Origin: Theobroma cacao
Lineage: Eukaryota > Streptophyta > Magnoliopsida > Malvales > Malvaceae
Assembly (NCBI RefSeq): GCF_000208745.1
Contig: NC_030853.1
Location: 28,258,061 to 28,322,060 of the forward strand
DNA: 64,000 nucleotides
Direction: 5' to 3'
This document shows positions 1 to 10,632 of the stretch, in pieces (within the stretch, counting starts at the first letter, position 1; every line of letters starts with the position of its first letter). Below the pieces are notes generated by a model. The model was not told the origin of the DNA and did no database searches. It was given only the letters and a program-made list of their open reading frames with translations. The position numbers and the translations under genes are program-made.

Positions 1-74
1 CTAGTTCTAACTAGATTTCACTTCCATTTGATGGAGATAAACAAGTACATAAGATCTTCACATGTTGACCCTTG

Positions 75-678
75 AAACATTCAATGAATGCCAAAGCAAG
101 AAAATAAAAACATGGCAAATCTCCCATTCCACAGCTCAGCGTCGGAGGTGAAGAACCCCACCGAACAGGACTCCACTTTGACCCCATCAAACAACGGGAT
201 CAAAGATGCAACAGTTATCACAATGCTGCTTCCAAGTAACCATGGATCCCACCGTCGGATATCTGAGAAAACAGGTCCTGGCCCTTGGATAACTCGACTG
301 CCATGGTTGCAACAAAGCCAATCATCTCCACCCTGCCATTGATCCTGTCCGCTACTGCTCCACTAAATAACACACCAGAAAAGTTTTTGCCGCTTTCGGT
401 GCTCCTATTAAATGCTCCTCCTCCTCGTCCTGAAAGTGCAAAAAAGGGGGTTTACGTAAATATCAAAACCCTGCATCATGCATGTTCAAATGACCAGGGA
501 AACTAGCAAATCAATGAACGTACCTCTGCCAAGCAGCGTACGCAAGCATCGGCGTTCCTTTGTAAACGAGGCACAGATTTAGTTTTACAGGAAAAAACTG
601 AATGGCCCTACTTCTTTTGGTGAGGTTTGTACTCAGAGGACTTGCCAGGAGCAATTGCATGGCAACTGATGCAGCCAT
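75..678 (-). pseudogene. ELIP: Early light-induced protein (ELIP) pseudogene
   Basis: ELIPs are thylakoid chlorophyll-a/b-binding-like proteins made under light stress. On the minus strand a start at 676-678 opens a plastid-leader-like exon beginning MAASVAMQLLLASPLST, with a donor GTACGT just below 524. After an acceptor CAG, a second block (about 429 down) reads through the first ELIP helix, including DRINGRVEMIGFVATMAVEL and SKGQDLFSQISDGG. The frame then breaks near 255 (a one-base loss in GGGATCCATGG). The next frame gives the second conserved block, SLIPLFDGVKVES and TSDAELWNGRFAMF, and another shift near 100 is needed to recover the last-helix tail ALAFIECFKG. The end of exon 1 reads VRCLAE only in a different frame from its ATG. 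At least three frame breaks make a functional ELIP unlikely. The block order and motifs make the family call firm; the exact 3' limit is uncertain. Clustered assembly errors are the alternative explanation. Confidence 0.8.
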
Positions 679-1487
679 TTTTGCTTTGAACAATAAGTTA
701 GTAATTGAAATGATGAAAACTATGATAAAAAGCATGAGGCCAAGAACTTGTTATTACTGATATAAAGCTTTAAGCAACTCAATGCAGTAGTAATTTAAGC
801 AACTCAATGCAGTTTAATTACTACTAATATAACTAGTTCATTGCATTGACGTAAGGCTGTAAGGTTAGTTAGCATTGCCATTATATAGAGTGGCAAGTGA
901 GAAAAAAGGGTGAGGCTAAATTTTGGGTCCACGTCATTTTCAAATCTAACTTTCAACAGGGACTGAATCATGTAGGCTTGTTTGCTTTCACATGAAGGAG
1001 ACGTTTGTGAAGTGGGCTTTACTTTTGCAGGAATCAGATCAGAGCCCATTAGCTGTTCCAGGTTATTGGACATGCTTGCGAGCCTCTTTGACTGGGGCTT
1101 GGCCTATTTGGAATGAGTTTCTCTTCTTATGGATAGATCAGGAGTGTGATTTTTCCTGGTACAGTATAAACTTTTCTTTGACTTAAAAGTTTTATTCTGA
1201 AAGATTGTAGTTGCCATGTGCAATGATTCTTTATCTCTAGAAACCCTCGCTAAAGCATCAGATGTATAAAAAAAAATCTACAGACATTTGTTTTAGAATT
1301 CCATAGACAGCAATGTGTATCAGAGTTCAAAGTAGAAATGGTTCAGACTATAAAAGTAATTTCAAATCACAATGAAGCATTTCATGTCACCTTCATAGTT
1401 TGCTAGCATCGACACCAGCATAGAAGAAACCCAAAGAAAGTTTCACTTCGAGAGGCTCTGACTTTGGCAATTCTCTTACATTTGCAA
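679..1487. other. Spacer between ELIP pseudogene and AKR copy 1
   Basis: No gene is recognised here. Short open frames on both strands look like chance. The part nearest the ELIP start would hold its former promoter, and the part near 1488 would hold the 3' untranslated region of the AKR gene. Confidence 0.5.
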
Positions 1488-4400
1488 TCACTTTTTTGGG
1501 GTATTTGCAAGCTTATAACAATAGTCAGCAAAAACATCATAATCTCTTAGGCCACTCACTTCTTCAACGGGCACTGCATCACCGATTTCTTTCAGATCAT
1601 CTTGTGTAAGCCTCAATGCCAAGGATCCTATGTTGTTTTCAAGGTTTTTAATCTTTGTTGTCCCTGTAAAATACAAGTAAAAAAATGATAAGCAGCATTA
1701 ATTTAGGCATGGGCAGAAATTGGGATTGTAACTTTGAAAGAAATTTCATTGTTTAACCATGCTGAGATGGTACTTTGAAAGAAAAATGAGAGGCTGACAA
1801 ACCAGGGATTGGAATTATGTCTTCTCCTTGATGAAGTAGCCATGCCAGAGCTAACTGAGGAGGGGTGCGTCCACGCTTTCGAGACAAGTCTTCAAAACGG
1901 GCATATACAAGTTTGTTCTTCTCTAAATTATCCCCTGTGAATCTTGGATGCATAGCCTGTGACAAGAATATCAATGTGAATTAAAAAAGGAGATCTTTCA
2001 TAAGAGAGATATAAGATGAATATGGTTTTCGTAAAAAAATTCTGAGATAACAACTGAAATTTGGAATCTTTAACTCATATGCATTTGATGTACCAAAAGA
2101 CTTTCAGTAGGCAAGCTCTCAACGGTTGCCTTCCCACCAAAGAAACCTCGACCAAGAGGACTATATGCCACTATCCCAATTCCAAGCTCTCTGAGGAAAG
2201 AGGCGGTTGAATTTTGAAAACAGTGAGCATTAACAAAAAGCTACAATAAAGATTAGAAGATCAGAGTTCTTTATGAGTGAAAGAAACCTACATATCTACT
2301 TAATCGAGTGCAACATCATAGCTAAATGCTAACAAACCTGCAAAGTGGAATTATATCCTCTTCAATTTCACGAGTCCACAGGGAATACTCCATCTCTAAA
2401 GCTGTAATAGGATGAACAGCATGAGCTCTCCTTATGGTGTCAACACTAGGTTCAGATAGCCCAATGTACTTTATCTTTCCCTCCTCTACCAGCTTCTTGA
2501 GTTCCCCCATCTGTCTTTGCAAATGCCAATTCAAATGTTTGATACATTAAGCAAAGTCATGAACTATAATCAATGTAAAGGAAGAGTTGGCGACATGGTA
2601 TTGCTTACAGTATCCTCTATTGGCACTGAAGTATCTACACGATGCTGGTAGTAAAGATCAATATAGTCCACACCAAGCCGCTTAAGGCTAGCTTCACAGC
2701 ATTTTCGCACATATTCAGGGGTCCCCTTGACGCCAAAGCTAAATCCCTCAAACCTAATAATTCCAAATTTTGTTGCTAATTGCACTTTATCCCGTGGAAG
2801 CTGCTTTAAAGCCTGAGAAATGGAAAAAATGTATCAATATGTGTTCAGGAGACCCTACATATCTTACTCTAGTTGGTAAAGAGAGGAGTTTCTTTTCCTT
2901 GTCAATCAGGGTTTGATCCTTGTGGAGAGCACTCGGTTAACTAAAATCTTGAATGCACTAGATTGATGTAGGTGAGTGCACCCTTAAAATTGTCCCAGGG
3001 GGAGATTAGGTCCAAATAAAGCCTGAGATACCCTTGACTGTATTACAAAAGAAAATTATATCTTTATCAAAACAGAAATTCAATTTAAGTTTGATCAGTG
3101 CAGTTCTTGAACAAATTGGTGCTGTTAAGCCTTACTGTGTATTCTGACCAGTTTCCCTAACCTGCATTCTTTGATAAGTATAAATTGAGTGCTTCACATT
3201 CCTCTCCCTGATGCTCATGGTGAGTGCCCCTGCCCCTTCTTTCTATACAATTTGTTAAATTTGCTAGTTTTATTTTTGGACTTGATATTACCAAAAAGGT
3301 TGAGGTTCTTTGTTTGGAGTTGAAGTAAGAAAGATACCTTTCCAACCATAATCTCGTTATGGTGATCATCGCCATAAAGATCAGATGTGTCAAAGAAGGT
3401 GATGCCCTTGGAAAAAGCCTCCTTTATAACAGAACACCCTTCTTCATGGGAGAGAGGAGCATTATATATTCCAGACAATCCTCCACAACCAAAGCCCAAT
3501 CTAGATACCTGAAATAGATATGGATGCTATTATTAGAAATATTTCTTTCTTTTCTTTTATTGGTGGTTCTTTTCTTTTATTGGGGGTGGAGGGGGTTGGA
3601 TATATGCCAATAACAATACCATGAGAATAACCAAGAAAAGCCATAATTCCTTAAAGAACTTTTCAAGTCACTGATGCAACTAATTTCCATGGCAATATGA
3701 TCACAATGGCAATTACAGCTGACAGGCAGTCCTTAATTCCCATAATTTTTAGGGGTTTTTCTACCAGGATGTCCTTGTTATATACGGTTCACTGTAGTAA
3801 TAGTTGTCATTTAATCTATATCTAGCATCAAAGGTCAACTTTAAACGGCTGGTCTTCAAAGTACAGCTTTAGATTTGTTTCACATGAAGAAAAAACAAAA
3901 GAAAAAGAAAGACAAATGGTTGGGAAGTCAAAGCTTGGAACTTTTTTCTGGTTGGCCACAAAGCTAAGACATTTCTGTTGCCCATTTCTTACCCTTGTTT
4001 TCAAGGAAAAAAGCATTCCAAACTGTTTATCAAGATTCAAGGTCATCCACACAAATCTTAGCAACAAATCCTGATTCTGAAAATTATCAAGAGGCCAAGA
4101 GCACTGCACTGTTACAACAGTCATCAGACAGATGTATCCCCAGGGAACCCCAAGTCCCCAACTCTCTGGAATAATTAACAAATTTTATTCAAAGAACTGT
4201 GAAGCCCCTTTATACGATCACTGGAAGTAATTGCCATAAAAAAAATGCATGATTGGAAATTCAAACAATCAGACTTTACTGTCACATCATATCTGCTGGA
4301 TGTTCTGGGCTGCTGAAAAATGGTGCTGACCATTAAAGGGTGATTCTTTTTGTCATGGTGAACAAATAAATTTTGCTCGATATGATATGCTTCGTATAGC

Positions 4401-4547
4401 AAAGAACACCCGTTTATGGTATTTGAGTATTGACTTAATCCAGCTCAATGAGAGGGGTGAAAAAGGAAAACAAAAACTAAGGCTTACCTCCAATCCTTGA
4501 CTTCCCAGTTTCACCCTTGGGATTTGAACTTGGCTTTCCTTCTCCAT
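1488..4547 (-). CDS. Aldo-keto reductase, copy 1 (perakine-reductase/IN2-2-like)
   Basis: Predicted cytosolic NADPH-dependent aldo-keto reductase of the plant group often annotated as auxin-induced protein PCNT115, IN2-2 or perakine reductase-like; the substrate cannot be told from sequence. Seven coding exons: 4488-4547, 3338-3508, 2609-2812, 2338-2510, 2094-2190, 1803-1956, 1488-1663. These sum to 1035 nt, giving 344 aa, the usual family length. Start is [20 protein letters not shown]. The AKR tetrad is visible: Asp and Tyr in FFDTSDLYG, Lys in LATKFG, His in YYQHRVD. The C-terminal half has [19 protein letters not shown], a typical AKR cofactor-side segment. All introns are GT-AG and their positions match copy 3 exactly. 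It is the first of three tandem minus-strand copies. No lesion is seen, so it is probably functional. Confidence 0.93.
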
Positions 4548-5467
4548 TTTCAGAGCAACCTGATCTTGGTGGAAGATGCTAGCTGGAGGAAAATTGTAAA
4601 GTGTCAAACTCCTAGCTAGTAAAGAAATTAAATCTTCTTCAATTGTTAATCATACCTCCGTACTTACCAACCTTTCATTTTTTTTATTCTTTTATTTTCT
4701 TTCAAAAAATCAATGATATGCCACCAACCTTTATTATATTGATGGAGGGAGCCACTTCCAGACGTGACTTTCCACTTTATTCGTGTATTAAAAAAGAAGC
4801 ATCTTGGTCTGCTGAATGCTGGAAGTAACCCCATGGAAATCCTGAATCGACATGCCATCCTCTATTTTGAGAAGATTCAACAAATATCATGGTTCTTCAT
4901 TATTTAGAAAATGCCTTTTGATGCAGTACAAGAATGTGAGAAGGCTGTGCCACATTCTTGTTACTCTCTTGGATTTAAGGGCTTGACATTTTGATTCTAC
5001 CTTCCTTGGTAGTTGTTGAATGACAATGTAGTTGATATCAGCTTCTTATCTTTCAAGTTGTCAACTAACCCTCAAAGCTTCTTTGGAATTATACTTCTTC
5101 CAAGGTGATAAGACTTTATTTACACTTTCTTTGGAATACTTAATATGTCTCTGAGAGAGACAGTGCCCAGAAGCAAGAATAAATTACTAAAAAAAATCAA
5201 CTCGATTATCACAAAGCACCAATACAATCACAAGGGAGATTATCATATCCAGAATCACTGCCTGGACATGCATTTTATTTGCCAAAAGGAAAAAAGAAAC
5301 ACCGTTAATTTTAGCATAATAACTTAGGCATCACACATGGATTTCTCTTTTCCATGGAGATTTCTTCTGCCTAATTATGAGCAAGAAAATTGAACTACAT
5401 AGGAAAAACGGCAACTTGCTTTAAACTTCTGTAATTTTATTCAGTTTGATGGAGATTCCTTCTGGCC
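4548..5467. other. Upstream region of AKR copy 1 / downstream of copy 2
   Basis: No gene is seen. Two stretches resemble the spacer between copies 2 and 3. About 4690-4755 ('ttatattgatggaggga' near 4732) resembles about 12115-12165. About 5140-5280 ('caatcacaagggagatta' near 5225) resembles about 12530-12660. This suggests the tandem duplication carried flanking DNA as well as the gene. The part next to 4547 should contain the copy 1 promoter. Confidence 0.5.
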
Positions 5468-6451
5468 TCATTTATTTCTTTCATGTAAACTTTTCCACTT
5501 TGATGGAGTATTGGCAAACTTCCAGGCATATTTAGATAAGACGCCTAAATCATTTTCGCCACTTACTTCATCAAGAGGCACAGCATCACAAATTTCTTTC
5601 GAATCCTCTTGCCTAAGCTTCAATGCCAGGGTTCCAATATTGTCTATAATGTTCTTAACTTTAGTTGTCCCCGCATAAATTCAAAGCAATAATAAAGAAA
5701 AAATAAAGAGGAAGATTAATCCCATCACCATGCTGCAAACCATGTTGATGCAGAAGCATTGTACTCAAAATACGTGCAACGCTATTAAAAGGAAGCATTT
5801 CATTTAGAAAGTATCAAGAAAATCTATTGAATGAACTAGCAAATGCCCTGAACCTCCAGAGGAGGAGGGGTTTGGAATCAAATCCATATCAGTATGAAGA
5901 CATTATTTGTGGAAAAAAGACCCAAGCATACCAGGGATTGGGATTATATCATCACCCTGATGGAGAAGCCAAGCCAAAGCAAGTTGAGGAACTGTGCAGG
6001 CATGCTTTATAGCTAGGTTGGAAAGTCGGGTATATAGAAGTTTGTTCTTCTCTAGATTCTCCCCAGTGAACCTTGGATGAATTGCCTGTTCCAGGAATAA
6101 CCCAATTTCTGTAGCTAACATTCTTTATATAGTTACTGCAAAAGTAATAACTCTTATATGTAGAAAGAAAAATGCAGTTACTGAGAATTTGGTTTTAGTC
6201 TCATACCAACTGACTCCCATTGGCTAAAGTCTCCACAACTACCTTCCCACCAAAGAAGCCCTTACCAAGAGGACTGTATGCCAGTATTCCAATTCCAAGC
6301 TCTCTGTATGAGTAGATGCAAGAAAAGGTTGAAATTACTTAGAAAACTTATCTAAAGTATCGTAGGCCTCAATGCCTAAAACAAATTCCAATAAAGAACA
6401 TAAAGCTATCAGCGATATAGAGTGTCTCGCAAACTTGTTCTGTAAACTTCA

Positions 6452-6700
<249 letters not shown>

Positions 6701-6738
6701 CTAACAGAACATAAAACAAATGGTCTCTTGATACTTAC

Positions 6739-7194
6739 TGTTAGGATAGTCTTGAATTGTGATTTAATTAGGATTGTTTAATTCTAATTAAATTAGTATA
6801 CCTTATAAATAGTCTTTAAATCTAGTTAGATTAGAATAACAATTCCTAATTCTATTAGGAGAAGATTCCTAATTATTTTAGGATAAGGTTATTGTATTTG
6901 GTACTATAAAAGGACCCTATGGGTTAAAGAATGATTATCACCTAGATTTAGAGAGAGTGATTTAGGTGTAAGTGGGATAAGGGTTATGAGTTTGAGACTG
7001 TTCTTGTAATCTCCTGATTTTTCTCTTAGTGAATTTTTCTCTGTTGTTGTGCCCGTGGACGTAGGTCATCAAAAGACCGAACCACGTAAATTCTTGTGTT
7101 CTTGTGGGTGTGCTTGATTTCTTTCTTTCTTTATTCTATTGATTGGGTTAGATCTTGGGCAATTCTTTAGAGACAATTCCGCAATTTCCCAACA
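6739..7194 (+). repeat. 5' LTR
   Basis: 456-bp terminal repeat. It contains a TATA box (6905-6913, TATAAAAGG) about 165 bp in, followed by a region rich in T and ending CCCAACA. The orientation with respect to the TATA box indicates plus-strand transcription toward the LRR frame. Its partner is 10181-10632. Confidence 0.9.
6905..6913 (+). promoter_or_regulatory. TATA box in the 5' LTR
   Basis: TATAAAAGG in the 5' LTR; the same motif is at 10344-10352 in the 3' LTR. It could drive transcription into the LRR frame. ATGs near 6928 and 6984 would lie upstream of the frame's start, which could reduce translation. Confidence 0.55.
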
Positions 7195-7218
7195 GAAGCA
7201 AAGTCTCTACGAACCTAC

Positions 7219-9648
7219 TTGCCCTTTGAGATGATGCAGCAATGGAGATGCTACTTAAGCATTAACGTTCTCAATGATTTATTGTCGGCATTGAACTGCT
7301 TAAGGGTGCTCTCTTTGAAAAGGTACTACATCACAGAAATTCCTTCTTCTATTGGAAATTTGAAGCATTTACGTTATCTAGATTTCTCTTATACCAAAAT
7401 AAAAAGTCTCCCTGATTCGATATACACTCTTTATAATTTGGAGACTCTTTTATTAAGGTTTTGTGAGAATTTTGAAAAATTACCCTTAAAAATAGGAATT
7501 TTAGACAACTTATGTCATCTTGATATGACTAGTGCAAATTCAATAAAGGAAATGCCAAGTGGAATTGGAAAATTAACAAATCTTCAAGTGTTGTCTAATT
7601 TTATTGTGGGTCAAGGTGATGGATTAAATATAAAAGAGATACAGAATCTTGTAAATCTCAAAGGCCAGCTTTGTATTTCTGAATTGCATAATGTGGATGA
7701 AGCTCAATATGCATGTGAAGCTAAGCTATCTAGTAAGTGTGACCTTGATAATTTAGAGTTGAAGTGGAGTGCAGATTTCAATGAAAATCTTAGAAAGAAA
7801 GAAGTTGAGAAAGAAGTGTTGAACTCGCTTCAACCTCATAGAGATATTAAAGAGCTTGCCATCAAGTATTATGGTGGAATAGAATTTCCGGGTTGGGTGG
7901 AAGATGATTCATTCAAAAATTTGCAAGTTTTAAGCCTTGAATATTGTGAAAATTGCACATTCTTACCAACAGTTGGAAAATTACCAGTTTTGAAACATCT
8001 CTATGTCAAGGGGATGAAAAGTGTGATTAGTGTTGGCAATGAGTTCCATGGAGTGAATGGGCCAAAGGTATTTCCATCATTAGAGACCTTGCACTTTAAA
8101 GATATGCCAGAATGGAAAGAATGGAAACTTTATGAAGTTGACGAACAAGGTAAGAAATTCTGTTGCCTTCGAAAGCTCTTTATTGAGAATTGTCCTAAAT
8201 TAGAAAAAACTTTGCCTGATCAACTTTATTCTTTGGAGAAACTTGTAATTCGTAGGTGCCAAGAATTGGTAGTTTCAGTTTCGAATCTTCCAATGCTATG
8301 TGAACTTGAAATTGATGGATGCAAAGAAGTAATGCTTAGGAGTTATGATGATCTATGGTTAGTTAAAAAAATCAGTCTTTCAAACATTTCAAAGTTTGAA
8401 TGTGTAACAAAAGAAATGAAGATGGTAGAGTGGATGAAAGTAGAAGATCTCCAAATTAATAATTGTAAGGAGCTAACATCTTTGTGCCAAACAAAGTGGG
8501 GGTGGTTGGCGCCTTTGAGATCTCTTCGTACTATAAAGTTTGAAAATTGCCCGCAACTTGTGTGTATAGGAGGAGGGGTAAAGGAGGAGGAAAAAGAAGA
8601 GCTTTTGCAATTAGAAATACCGTGCAACATTGAATATGTGAGATTACAAAATTGTCAAAGGTTAGAGAGATTATCAAAAACCTTTCCCAACCTTACATGT
8701 CTTACAAAGTTAAGGATTGTAAAGTGCCTGAAATTGGTTTCACTTTCGACGGACAACTTGCCTCCAACTCTAAGGACTTTGGAGATTTGGGATTGTGACA
8801 ATTTGCAATGTTTACTGGACGACAAGGAGGATATCAATTTTAGTAGCACATCTCTTCTTCAATCTCTTAATATTTCAAACTGTGAAGCTCTTAAATCATT
8901 ATCATGGAGTTGTAAGTTACCCGTGGGGCTTAAAAGCTTGCTTATTTTGATGTGTCCAGAGATTGAATGTTTAGCACAGAAAATTGGGGATAATGCTTGT
9001 CTTGAATCTATTTCACTCTGGGATTGTAGAAATATTAAATATTTACCCCAAGGACTGGACAAGCTCAGCCGTCTTCAAGAGATTAATTTATACTGTCCAA
9101 ATCTGGTTCGTCTCCCAGAAGCTCTGCCCAACCTCCACCATCTTCAACATTTGATTATAGGGGAATGTCCAAGGGTGCAAAATTCCATCGGAGGAGGGGG
9201 CTTCCGTACCAACCTAACTTCCCTTTCACTCTTTGATCCCAATATCAGTAAGGCAATAATGCAGTGGGGATTGCATAGACTCACCTCTCTTACAAAACTC
9301 ATCATTGATGGTAGTAATTGTACCGATGTGGTGTCGTTTCCTCAAGAAGAGATAGGAATGAAGCTACCCCTTTCTCTCATCGATCTTTCTGTCAGAAATT
9401 TCAAAAACATAAGAAAGCTATCCTCCAATGGCTTTCAAAACCTCACCTCTCTTCAATATTTATGGATCGGCAATTGCCCAAAGCTCAAATCCATTCCCCG
9501 AAAGGAAATGCTTCCCTCGCTTTTGCAACTACATATTTGGGAATGTCCGGTGCTAAAGAAAAGGTGCAAAAGGGACGAAGGAAAACAATGGTCCAACATC
9601 GCCCACATACCTGAAGTAACAATTGATGGTAGATTCATCTACGAATGA
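7219..9648 (+). CDS. LRR domain of a CC-NBS-LRR resistance protein, captured inside the LTR element
   Basis: An 809-codon open frame made wholly of leucine-rich repeats of the CNL type. It opens with the classic first repeats (LRVLSLKRYYITEIPSSIG, then NLKHLRYLDFSYTKIKSLP) and continues with motifs such as LQVLSNFIVGQG and repeated 'C P x L' repeats near the C-terminus. It stops at a natural-looking TGA. The coiled-coil and nucleotide-binding (P-loop, kinase-2, GLPL, MHD) domains are absent: the similarity begins abruptly at 7195, the first base after the LTR. Codons 7195-7218 are in frame and also R-gene-like (EAKSLRTYLPFE), so the ATG at 7219 is an internal Met of the parent. An in-frame TAG lies in the LTR at 7168-7170. 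If expressed it would be an LRR-only protein; it could equally be a passenger with no function. Confidence 0.85.
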   Translation: MPFEMMQQWRCYLSINVLNDLLSALNCLRVLSLKRYYITEIPSSIGNLKHLRYLDFSYTKIKSLPDSIYTLYNLETLLLRFCENFEKLPLKIGILDNLCHLDMTSANSIKEMPSGIGKLTNLQVLSNFIVGQGDGLNIKEIQNLVNLKGQLCISELHNVDEAQYACEAKLSSKCDLDNLELKWSADFNENLRKKEVEKEVLNSLQPHRDIKELAIKYYGGIEFPGWVEDDSFKNLQVLSLEYCENCTFLPTVGKLPVLKHLYVKGMKSVISVGNEFHGVNGPKVFPSLETLHFKDMPEWKEWKLYEVDEQGKKFCCLRKLFIENCPKLEKTLPDQLYSLEKLVIRRCQELVVSVSNLPMLCELEIDGCKEVMLRSYDDLWLVKKISLSNISKFECVTKEMKMVEWMKVEDLQINNCKELTSLCQTKWGWLAPLRSLRTIKFENCPQLVCIGGGVKEEEKEELLQLEIPCNIEYVRLQNCQRLERLSKTFPNLTCLTKLRIVKCLKLVSLSTDNLPPTLRTLEIWDCDNLQCLLDDKEDINFSSTSLLQSLNISNCEALKSLSWSCKLPVGLKSLLILMCPEIECLAQKIGDNACLESISLWDCRNIKYLPQGLDKLSRLQEINLYCPNLVRLPEALPNLHHLQHLIIGECPRVQNSIGGGGFRTNLTSLSLFDPNISKAIMQWGLHRLTSLTKLIIDGSNCTDVVSFPQEEIGMKLPLSLIDLSVRNFKNIRKLSSNGFQNLTSLQYLWIGNCPKLKSIPRKEMLPSLLQLHIWECPVLKKRCKRDEGKQWSNIAHIPEVTIDGRFIYE

Positions 9649-10180
9649 TCAAGAGGAAGAATCAGAGCATGTCAACTTAGGTATTTTAATCCTACAACTA
9701 ATTACTATTTTAATTGATTTTTTTATGTACAAATATATCTACACAACCATGACATTAGCCAACATTGAATTTTTTTGCATTTAATTGTGAAATATTTTAA
9801 CTTCTAACAGACTTTAGCTTTTAGAAAACTAGGCCTTTCTAAATGCTCCTTGCACAAATGCTTTCTTGTCTAGAATTTTGGTTTCCAGTATGAAGCTTTT
9901 GGAACTTACAAAGTGTTGCTCCATGGTTCATATGGATTTCTTAATCTGATCTCACATTTTTGAAGGAAACCCATCTATTTTCTTCTTTCATAAATGGGGT
10001 TGCAACTTTCAATTCACTTTGCACGTCCATCAAACTACTACAGGTGAGAAAAACTACTACAATTTTTCTGATTTCTATGTCCTTTGTGCCTTCATTTCAT
10101 ATCACCAAATTATGTTAACTGGGTTCGAGCAGAAGCAATTTAATGACTGTAGCCACCCCACAAGATCTTCTACCAATTAA
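9649..10180 (+). other. Captured 3' flank of the LRR fragment
   Basis: AT-rich DNA between the LRR stop codon and the 3' LTR, probably the 3' untranslated and flanking part of the parent resistance gene. I see no polypurine tract next to the 3' LTR and no retroelement coding sequence. Confidence 0.55.
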
Positions 10181-10632
10181 TGTNATAGTCTTGAATTGTG
10201 ATTTAATTAGGATTGTTTAATTCTAATTAAATTAGTATACCTTATAAATAGTCTTTAAATCTAGTTAGATTAGAATAACAATTTCTAATTCTATTAGGAT
10301 AAGATTTCTAATTAAATTAGGATAAGGTTATTGTATTTGATACTATAAAAGGACCCTATGAGTTAAAGAATAATTATCACCTAGATTTAGAGAGAGTGAT
10401 TTAGGTGTACGTGGGATAAGGGTTATGAGTTTGAGACTGTTCTCGTAATCTCCTGATTTTTCTCTTAGTGAATTTTTCTCTGTTGTTGTGCCTGTGGACG
10501 TAGGTCATCAAAGACCGAACCACGTAAATTCTTGTGTTCTTGTGGGTGTGCTTGATTTCTTTCTTTCTTTATTCTATTGATTGGGTTAGATCTTGGGCAA
10601 TTCTTTAGAGACAATTCCGCAATTTCCCAACA
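10181..10632 (+). repeat. 3' LTR
   Basis: Direct copy of 6739-7194. Its start reads TGT-N-ATAG where the 5' copy reads TGTTAGGATAG, so the N at 10184 stands in for about four bases. It ends CCCAACA and is followed by CTTAC, the target-site copy. Confidence 0.88.

Larger units (their letters stand above)
6739..10632 (+). mobile_element. LTR retrotransposon-like element carrying an NBS-LRR-derived LRR reading frame
   Basis: Two direct repeats of about 456 bp begin TGTTAGGATAG and end TTTCCCAACA (TG...CA ends). They are flanked outside by a 5-bp duplication CTTAC (6734-6738 and 10633-10637), the signature of integrase-mediated LTR insertion. By eye the repeats differ at about 11 substitutions and one indel, so the insertion is fairly young. 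The internal region (7195-10180) shows no gag, protease, integrase or reverse transcriptase. It also lacks a clear primer-binding site next to the 5' LTR and a purine tract next to the 3' LTR. It consists of the 3' part of a CNL resistance gene with its stop and following untranslated DNA, in the same sense as the LTR promoter. It is therefore a non-autonomous carrier element. An N at 10184 lies just inside the 3' LTR, so the inner 3' junction needs confirmation. Confidence 0.85.

Noticed and set aside
992..1186. Plus-strand 64-codon frame near 1 kb
   Set aside because: Not recognised, no start context or neighbours to support it.
2900..2990. Stretch with 'gggtttgatcctt', considered as a tRNA gene
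   Set aside because: No acceptor stem or anticodon arm can be drawn around it.
7195..7215. Possible tRNA primer-binding site right after the 5' LTR
   Set aside because: The bases read as R-gene codons and do not resemble the usual Met-tRNA complement.
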